From: Shimia aestuarii
GTDB lineage: Bacteria > Pseudomonadota > Alphaproteobacteria > Rhodobacterales > Rhodobacteraceae
NCBI RefSeq assembly: GCF_022814865.1
Contig: NZ_JAKVRD010000027.1
Coordinates: 1 to 38,047, forward strand
DNA: 38,047 bases
Direction of reading: 5' to 3'
Part shown: positions 33,363-38,047 of the stretch, one piece after another
How the letters are laid out: each line of letters begins with the position of its first letter
Position numbering within the stretch: position 1 is the stretch's first letter
Made by a program: the position numbers and the translations under genes
The notes under the pieces: generated by a model
Database searches by the model: none
What the model was told of the DNA's origin: nothing
Seen by the model: the letters and a program-made list of their open reading frames with translations, nothing else

Positions 33363-34117
33363 CGGATCACCTCGAAGCTTGCGCCGCCGTCGGGGCCGGA
33401 GCTACGGATATTCTCGAACTCTTCCCGGCTGACGGGGGGGAAGATGACCTCGTCGCCGGGGCGCAGGACGAAGGGTGTTTCGCTTTCGGGGCGGAAAAGC
33501 CTGATGGCGGTTTGCCCGACATGACGCCAGCCCGTGGGGGTCGTGACCGAGAAGAGCACGAATTGCCGGATCGCCACCGCCAGAGCCCCTTCGGGAATGC
33601 GCGCCGAAAGGTCTTGTTGGCGGGGGATGTCCCAACAGGAGGGCAGTTCCCCAAGGTAGGGCTGACCGGGAGCGAAACCGATGGTTTGCACCCGCACAGG
33701 TTCGGAAGAGAGCGATTGGATCGCGTCTTTCACGCTTAGCCCCGCCTGATGGGCGGCCTCTTCGAGTTGCGGGGCGAGATCGGTGCCCCAGATGGTGGGA
33801 ATGCGCCACAAGCGCCGACCTTGCGGCAAGTCGGCATCATACCAGTTCCGTTCGGCAAGCAGGGTTTCCAGATCGGTGCGAAGTGTGTCGTGGCCCAGAT
33901 AGAGCGGATCGAACCGCAGGAAGCAGGAGACCAGAGAGGTCGCGCTTTCCTCGACGCCGTTCCAGCCCGCGCGTTCGACAGCGGCGCGGAAGGCCAGCGC
34001 GGCACGGTTTGCCGGCTCATTCAAGGTCTCGCCAAAGCTGACGAGCATTCCGTCGAAGCCGACCGTGCGGATGCGTGGCCAGTCCCCTGCCGGGGGTGTA
34101 TCAATCACCTGCGCCAT
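33359..34117 (-). CDS. pxpB: 5-oxoprolinase subunit PxpB (KipI/AHS1 family)
   Basis: The 252-aa product carries the family signatures GFDGMLVSFGE, IGFAPGQPYLGELP, IPEGALAVA and PTGWRHVGQT, which frame the allophanate-hydrolase-subunit-1 fold. It starts four bases after the dctM stop and overlaps pxpC by four bases, so transport and catabolism are in one transcript. It acts in the cytoplasm with PxpA and PxpC. Confidence 0.94.
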   Translation of the reverse strand: MAQVIDTPPAGDWPRIRTVGFDGMLVSFGETLNEPANRAALAFRAAVERAGWNGVEESATSLVSCFLRFDPLYLGHDTLRTDLETLLAERNWYDADLPQGRRLWRIPTIWGTDLAPQLEEAAHQAGLSVKDAIQSLSSEPVRVQTIGFAPGQPYLGELPSCWDIPRQQDLSARIPEGALAVAIRQFVLFSVTTPTGWRHVGQTAIRLFRPESETPFVLRPGDEVIFPPVSREEFENIRSSGPDGGASFEVIR

Positions 34118-34121
34118 GGGT

Positions 34122-35417
34122 TTACATGTTCTCCGGCAGGAAGGTCACGATTTCGGGGAGAACCACGATCAGGGCCAGCGCCAGAAGCATCAGCAGAAAG
34201 AACGGCAGCGCCGCCCGTGCCACGGTCAGGATGTTCCGCCCGGTCAGGGATTGCAGTACGAAGAGGTTAAATCCGACTGGTGGGGTGATCTGGGACATTT
34301 CCACGACGATGACGACGAAAATGCCGAACCAGAGCGGATCAATTCCGACCTGTTGCACCATGGGCATTATGACAGAGGTTGTCAGGACGACGACAGAAAT
34401 TCCATCGAGGAAACAGCCCATGATGACGAAGAACACGGTGAGCGCGGCAAGAAGCGTATAGGTCGAAAGCCCCATGCCCCCGATCCATTCCGCAAGCAGG
34501 CGCGGGATGCCGGTAAAGCCCATTGCCACGGTCAGGAAAGAGGCACCGGCCAGGATGAAGGCGATCATGCAGGACGTCACCATCGCGCCCATCAGCCCCT
34601 CGGTAAAGCTCTGCCATGTGAGAGAGCCTGAGGCCCAGGACATCACCAGCGCCAGAACGACACCCACCGCTGCCGCATCCGTGGGAGAGGCGATCCCGGC
34701 ATAGATTGACCCGATGACCCCGGCGATCAGCCCCATCACCGGCAGGAGCCGGCGCGAGTGGTAGAGTTTTTCACGGAGGCTATAGCGTGTGTCTTCACGG
34801 GGCAGGCTGTTCTTGTTCATCAGGCCCCAGAGCGCCACGTAGCCGACGAAAAGCGAGACCAGAAGCAGGCCCGGCAGGATGCCCGCCACGAACAGCCGGG
34901 CGATGGATTGCTCCGTGGCCACGCCGTAGACGATGAGGATGATCGAGGGCGGGATCAGAAGCCCGAGCGTGGCCGATCCGGCCAATGTGCCGATGACCAT
35001 GCGCTCGGGATAGCCGCGTTTGGCCAATTCCGGGATGGAGAGCTTGCCGATGGTGGCGGCTGTTGCCGCGGAGGAGCCGGAGACGGCGGCAAAGATGCCG
35101 CAGCCGAAGATATTCACATGCAGGAGCCGCCCCGGAAGCCTGTTCATCCACGGCGAGAGGCCGGTGAACATGTCTTCGGAGAGTTTGGAGCGGAACAGGA
35201 TTTCTCCCATCCAGATAAACAGGGGCAGCGCGGCCAGCGCCCAGGAGTTGCCATGGCCCCAGATCGTCGTGGCCATGACAAGCCCCAGGGGTGCATCGGT
35301 GAACAGGGCCATCGCGGCCATGCCGACGCCCAGAAGCGAAAGCGCCACCCATAGGCCGGAGCCTAGAAACAGGAACAGCAGGGCGAAGAGGATTATGGAA
35401 AGGGTCAGGATGCTCAT
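34122..35417 (-). CDS. dctM: TRAP transporter large permease (DctM family)
   Basis: The 431-aa protein has about 12-13 membrane helices. Hallmarks are AAVSGSSAATAATIG, TLGLLIPPSIILIVYGV, the AGVIGSIYAGIASPTDAAAVG segment and MSQITPPVGFNLFVLQ. It follows dctQ by four bases and precedes pxpB by four. It belongs to a different TRAP subgroup from the copy at 21059. It would import the substrate of the 5-oxoprolinase. Confidence 0.95.
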   Translation of the reverse strand: MSILTLSIILFALLFLFLGSGLWVALSLLGVGMAAMALFTDAPLGLVMATTIWGHGNSWALAALPLFIWMGEILFRSKLSEDMFTGLSPWMNRLPGRLLHVNIFGCGIFAAVSGSSAATAATIGKLSIPELAKRGYPERMVIGTLAGSATLGLLIPPSIILIVYGVATEQSIARLFVAGILPGLLLVSLFVGYVALWGLMNKNSLPREDTRYSLREKLYHSRRLLPVMGLIAGVIGSIYAGIASPTDAAAVGVVLALVMSWASGSLTWQSFTEGLMGAMVTSCMIAFILAGASFLTVAMGFTGIPRLLAEWIGGMGLSTYTLLAALTVFFVIMGCFLDGISVVVLTTSVIMPMVQQVGIDPLWFGIFVVIVVEMSQITPPVGFNLFVLQSLTGRNILTVARAALPFFLLMLLALALIVVLPEIVTFLPENM

Positions 35418-35421
35418 CGGC

Positions 35422-35970
35422 TTACTCGTTCAGGAGGTTTTCGCCCTTGCCCTCGTAAGAGGCGGGCTGTCCCATCAGGGCGCAGGTCAGTTCGTCCAGA
35501 AGGGCAATGGTCAGCACAACAAGCCCCACGGCAACGGGCATCTGCACGATCCAGAGCGGTAAGGAGACCATACCCGAGGTCCGGTCGCCGAATTCGTGGC
35601 TCTCGGCCACGAGCAGGCCCATGTAGACCGTGCCATAGGCAACCATCGCCAGGGCCACGGCAAGAACAAGGGTTTCTACCCGACGCCGTGCCAAATCCCC
35701 CAGAAGCCCTGTGACAAGGGTGACGCGGATATGTCCTCCGGCTCTGAGCGTGTAGGCCAACCCCAGAAAGGTAGAGGCGGCAAGAAGGAAGCCGGTAAAA
35801 TCGGAATAGGAGGGAATGGTCAGCCCGATGGCTTGGCCTGCGAACAGAACCGCGAGCTTGTCGACAAGGTTGAGACACACTTGTGCGAAGACCAAAAGCG
35901 TGATGGACAGGATGCAAAACGCCGCCAGCGCCCCGCTGAGATTGTAGAGAATGGTCAGGCTGCGCCGCAT
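35422..35970 (-). CDS. dctQ: TRAP transporter small permease (DctQ family)
   Basis: The 182-aa protein has four membrane helices (first helix about 8-30: LYNLSGALAAFCILSITLLV). The family pattern is visible as SDFTGFLLAASTFLGLAYTL followed by RAGGHIRVTL. It lies between dctP (56-base gap with a strong hairpin) and dctM. The C-terminus is a little longer than average. It is needed for coupling of the binding protein to the large permease. Confidence 0.94.
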   Translation of the reverse strand: MRRSLTILYNLSGALAAFCILSITLLVFAQVCLNLVDKLAVLFAGQAIGLTIPSYSDFTGFLLAASTFLGLAYTLRAGGHIRVTLVTGLLGDLARRRVETLVLAVALAMVAYGTVYMGLLVAESHEFGDRTSGMVSLPLWIVQMPVAVGLVVLTIALLDELTCALMGQPASYEGKGENLLNE

Positions 35971-35991
35971 CGTCTTTCCTCCCGATAGGAA

Positions 35992-36015
35992 ACGGGCGGC
36001 ACCTTCGCCGCCCGT
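35992..36015 (-). terminator. Strong hairpin between dctP and dctQ
   Basis: ACGGGCGGC and GCCGCCCGT form a perfect 9-bp stem with a 6-base loop inside the 56-base gap after dctP. No long U-run follows. Such intercistronic hairpins usually cause partial termination or protect the upstream message, giving more binding protein than permease. Confidence 0.65.
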
Positions 36016-36026
36016 AGTGACAGGTC

Positions 36027-36998
36027 TTAGTTGTTATAGGCGTCCAGAAGGGCCGCGCCTTCGTCTCCGGCGGAAGCTTTCCAGTTGTCCAGCATATCTG
36101 CACCGATCGCCTTGAGACTGGACATCAGTTCTTCCGACGGCTCCACAACCGTGATGCCGTTTTCCTTCAGGATCGCGACCTTGGCGGCGGTTTCCGCCTT
36201 GCTCATCTCCCAGCCGCGGGTTTCTGCGGCGGCGGCGGCCTCGAGAACTGCGGCCTGCACGTCATCGTCGAGACGGCGGAAGGAACGCTTGTTCACCACG
36301 ACGATGTTCTTGGGAAGCCACGCCTGAATGTCGGTATAATGCGACAGGAAATCCCACGCTTTGGAGTTCGCGCCGGTCGAGGGTGAAGTAATCATGGCTT
36401 CGACCCGGCCGGTGGTGAAGGCTTGCGGAATATCCGGCACTTCGACCTGTGTCGGGGCGGCCCCTGCGAGGTTTGCGAATTCTTCCAGCGTTGCATTGTA
36501 GGTGCGGAATTTCACGCCTTTGAGGTCATCGACGGTTTTGATTTCTTTCGTTGTATACAGCCCCTGAGGCGGCCACGGCACGGCATAGAGCGGCATGAGC
36601 CCCTGAACATCGAGAAGCTTGTCGATGATCGGTTTTTGCGCGGCCCAGAGTTTTTCCGCATCGCCATAGCTCGTGGCCAGGAAGGGAAGAGAATCGGCGC
36701 CGAAGGCGGGATTGTCGTTATTCAGAAGCGACAGGAAGAATTCGCCGACCGGGACCTGACCGCTGCGCACGGCCTTGCTGATCTCGGGGTGTTTGAACAG
36801 CGATCCTGCCGAATGCACTTTGATCTCGAGTTTGCCGCCGGTTTTGTCGGCTACGTCCTTAGCAAAATCATGGATATTGGCGGTATGGAAGGTCGCGTCG
36901 GGGTAAGGTGTCGGCATGTCCCAGGTCTCAGCCTGCGCGGACACTCCAAGGGCCGCTACGGCAAAGGCCGCGCCTCCGATCAGTTTAAACAGTTTCAT
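36027..36998 (-). CDS. dctP: TRAP transporter substrate-binding protein (DctP family)
   Basis: The 323-aa periplasmic protein has a signal peptide ending GVSAQA (about residue 23). Family marks are SAGSLFKHPEISKAVRSGQV, the binding arginine region LKGVKFRTYNATLEEFA, and IPQAFTTGRVEAMITSPSTG, where most relatives have a TGxxDG motif. First gene of the six-gene operon. Association with pxpBCA makes 5-oxoproline or a related amide acid the likely ligand; this is inference from context. Confidence 0.94.
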   Translation of the reverse strand: MKLFKLIGGAAFAVAALGVSAQAETWDMPTPYPDATFHTANIHDFAKDVADKTGGKLEIKVHSAGSLFKHPEISKAVRSGQVPVGEFFLSLLNNDNPAFGADSLPFLATSYGDAEKLWAAQKPIIDKLLDVQGLMPLYAVPWPPQGLYTTKEIKTVDDLKGVKFRTYNATLEEFANLAGAAPTQVEVPDIPQAFTTGRVEAMITSPSTGANSKAWDFLSHYTDIQAWLPKNIVVVNKRSFRRLDDDVQAAVLEAAAAAETRGWEMSKAETAAKVAILKENGITVVEPSEELMSSLKAIGADMLDNWKASAGDEGAALLDAYNN

Positions 36999-37268
36999 TC
37001 TCTCACTCCGTTGGACTGGATTATCAGTAGTAAAAACGTCACCAAACGTTGGCGATTTGTCAACGTTTTATTATTGTAGTGTGGGGTCCGCTGAGAGGCC
37101 TATGCTTTGTTTGCAGGCGGTGCCTGGGGTTAGATTATTGAATTTATTTTTATTTTTTCCGTTTTGAATGTCTTTAAAGGCTTGGGAAGACGGTGGCTGG
37201 CCTTGATGAGGATGATCTTTCTGCGTAATTTGTAGACAAATCGTCAGCGTTTTTTAGGGGCAAACCTT
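36999..37268. promoter_or_regulatory. Divergent promoter region of TRAP-pxp operon and MarR gene, with operators
   Basis: AAACGTT (37044-37050) and AACGTTT (37062-37068) form an inverted repeat near the operon start. ATTTGT-AG-ACAAAT (37228-37241) is a near-perfect palindrome 27 bases before the regulator start. CGATTTGTC (37053-37061) and GACAAATCG (37235-37243) are reverse complements, so the same 9-mer occurs by both promoters. This fits one regulator acting on both sides. Confidence 0.6.
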
Positions 37269-37787
37269 ATGAATACCACTCCGGATCGCCGCAGAATCGT
37301 TTCCTCCCGTCACTTGGCCGAGGGGGAAGGGTGGGAGGTCTCGGAGTTCGAGTTTGGTCTCATCATTGCCTACAATGCGTTTTCGCGATGGATGATGCGC
37401 TGCATGGCGGCGGCGGGACAGCCGGACCTAAGCCCGTTGGATATCCTGATCCTTCATAACGTGAACCATCGCGACCGGGAAAAGCGTCTGTCTGACATTT
37501 GTTTCCTGCTCAATATCGAGGATAGCCATACGGTGAACTACGCGCTGCGCAAACTTCTCAAAGCAGGGCTGGTTGTGTCGGATAAGCGGGGCAAAGAGGT
37601 GTTCTATTCCACTTCGAACACCGGGGCAGAGCTTTGCCAGGCCTATCGCGATATTCGCCGGCAATGTCTTCTTGATGCGGTTGGGCGCACGGATCTGAGC
37701 GGAACCGAACTGAGGGAAATCGCCGGGGCGTTGCGTACCTTGTCGGGGCAATACGATCAGGCGAGCCGGGCGGCCGCGTCCCTGTAG
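37269..37787 (+). CDS. MarR-type winged-helix regulator of the TRAP-pxp operon
   Basis: The 172-aa product has an N-terminal dimer helix (FEFGLIIAYNAFSRWMMRC), then a winged HTH: LSPLDILILHNVNH, RLSDICFLLNIEDSHTVNYA for the HTH, and a wing with VVSDKRGKEVFYSTSNTG. C-terminal helices complete the dimer interface. It starts at 37269 behind AGGGGC and is divergent from the transporter operon, sharing a palindromic region. Likely a ligand-responsive repressor of 5-oxoproline uptake; the effector is inferred. Confidence 0.88.
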   Translation: MNTTPDRRRIVSSRHLAEGEGWEVSEFEFGLIIAYNAFSRWMMRCMAAAGQPDLSPLDILILHNVNHRDREKRLSDICFLLNIEDSHTVNYALRKLLKAGLVVSDKRGKEVFYSTSNTGAELCQAYRDIRRQCLLDAVGRTDLSGTELREIAGALRTLSGQYDQASRAAASL

Positions 37788-37920
37788 GCAGTCTGAGGAG
37801 GATGCCTCACTCCGTTTGAAATGTGATGCCTTGAGTTCTGAAGCTTGCCGGACAACGGCTCACCTTTTGACAAGATCAGTTCGTGAAGGTGGAACATGTT
37901 AACCAAGCAAGGCGCGGTAA

Positions 37921-38047
37921 TGATCCTCCCCCACTGAAGTGGTCCTCCGCTATGTTTAGGAAAACGGAGGAAACACATGGCCAACAAGCGACCGAAGCCG
38001 GAAGAGATTGTCACGAAGTTAAGGCAGGTTGAGGTTCTGACGGGGCA
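37921..38047 (+). mobile_element. IS3-family element, left end, cut by window edge
   Basis: TGATCCTCCCCCACTGAAGTGG starts a terminal repeat of IS3 type and is followed by a short leader with an AACGGAGG ribosome-binding site and orfA. It shares its terminal pattern (TGATC, CCCCAC, GTGGTCC) with the relic at 25922. The rest lies outside the window. 37788-37920 shows no gene. Confidence 0.85.
37977..38047 (+). CDS. IS3 transposase orfA, 3' truncated by window edge
   Basis: The 23 visible codons read MANKRPKPEEIVTKLRQVEV and then LTG, the conserved beginning of a common IS3 orfA. The ATG at 37977 is behind GGAGG. Intactness cannot be judged. Confidence 0.88.
   Translation, partial: MANKRPKPEEIVTKLRQVEVLTG

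Overview
The window looks like part of a chromosome or large replicon of an alphaproteobacterium, most likely a Rhodobacteraceae (Roseobacter-group) species. The reasons are two complete TRAP transporters, an FnrL-like TGAT-N4-ATCA box, IS3/IS5 sequence debris and moderately GC-rich coding sequence. The genus cannot be settled by eye.

Left part (1-7.2 kb), cell envelope: a 5'-truncated Wzc/ExoP-type tyrosine autokinase for polysaccharide export converges on a two-gene operon. That operon encodes a surface-type lipoprotein and a Slam-like (DUF560) outer-membrane translocon. Divergent from the operon is a NarL-class two-component system with an unusual polytopic membrane kinase.

Accessory island (about 7.5-18.1 kb): decayed C-termini of IS5-family transposases lie at both edges, pointing outward. 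Between them are three overlapping genes on the minus strand: a 635-aa tyrosine recombinase, a 493-aa divergent recombinase and a 653-aa non-catalytic partner. They are preceded by a double-HTH, excisionase-like gene and a repeat-rich control region. The island also holds a MarR regulator with its own palindromes, a second tyrosine recombinase cut exactly by a complete IS3-family element (3-bp target duplication, reading frame restored when the IS is removed), a 52-aa ORF and a GFA-family protein.

Catabolic block 1 (18.3-25.7 kb): a DMT permease, TRAP genes dctP-dctQ-dctM, a LysR regulator, a full-length IlvD-type dehydratase and an Lrp/AsnC regulator. Together these suggest uptake and dehydration of a dihydroxy or sugar acid, or conditional branched-chain amino acid metabolism.

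Accessory block 2 (25.9-31.5 kb): an IS3 right-end relic, a frameshifted small membrane protein, a 493-aa exported protein with a tail-fibre/PilV-like N-terminal stalk, and a 1.4-kb non-coding tract. The tract carries twelve TGTSACA-type 7-mers, a 14-bp inverted repeat around a 42-nt alternating pyrimidine-purine run, and a chain of small hairpins. It leads into a hipA-hipB pair in toxin-first order.

Catabolic block 3 (31.6-37.8 kb): TRAP dctP-dctQ-dctM followed by pxpB-pxpC-pxpA (5-oxoprolinase) in one minus-strand operon. A divergent MarR-type regulator faces it across a region with matching half-sites. This points to 5-oxoproline, or a related lactam, uptake and ATP-dependent ring opening. 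The window ends inside another IS3-family element.
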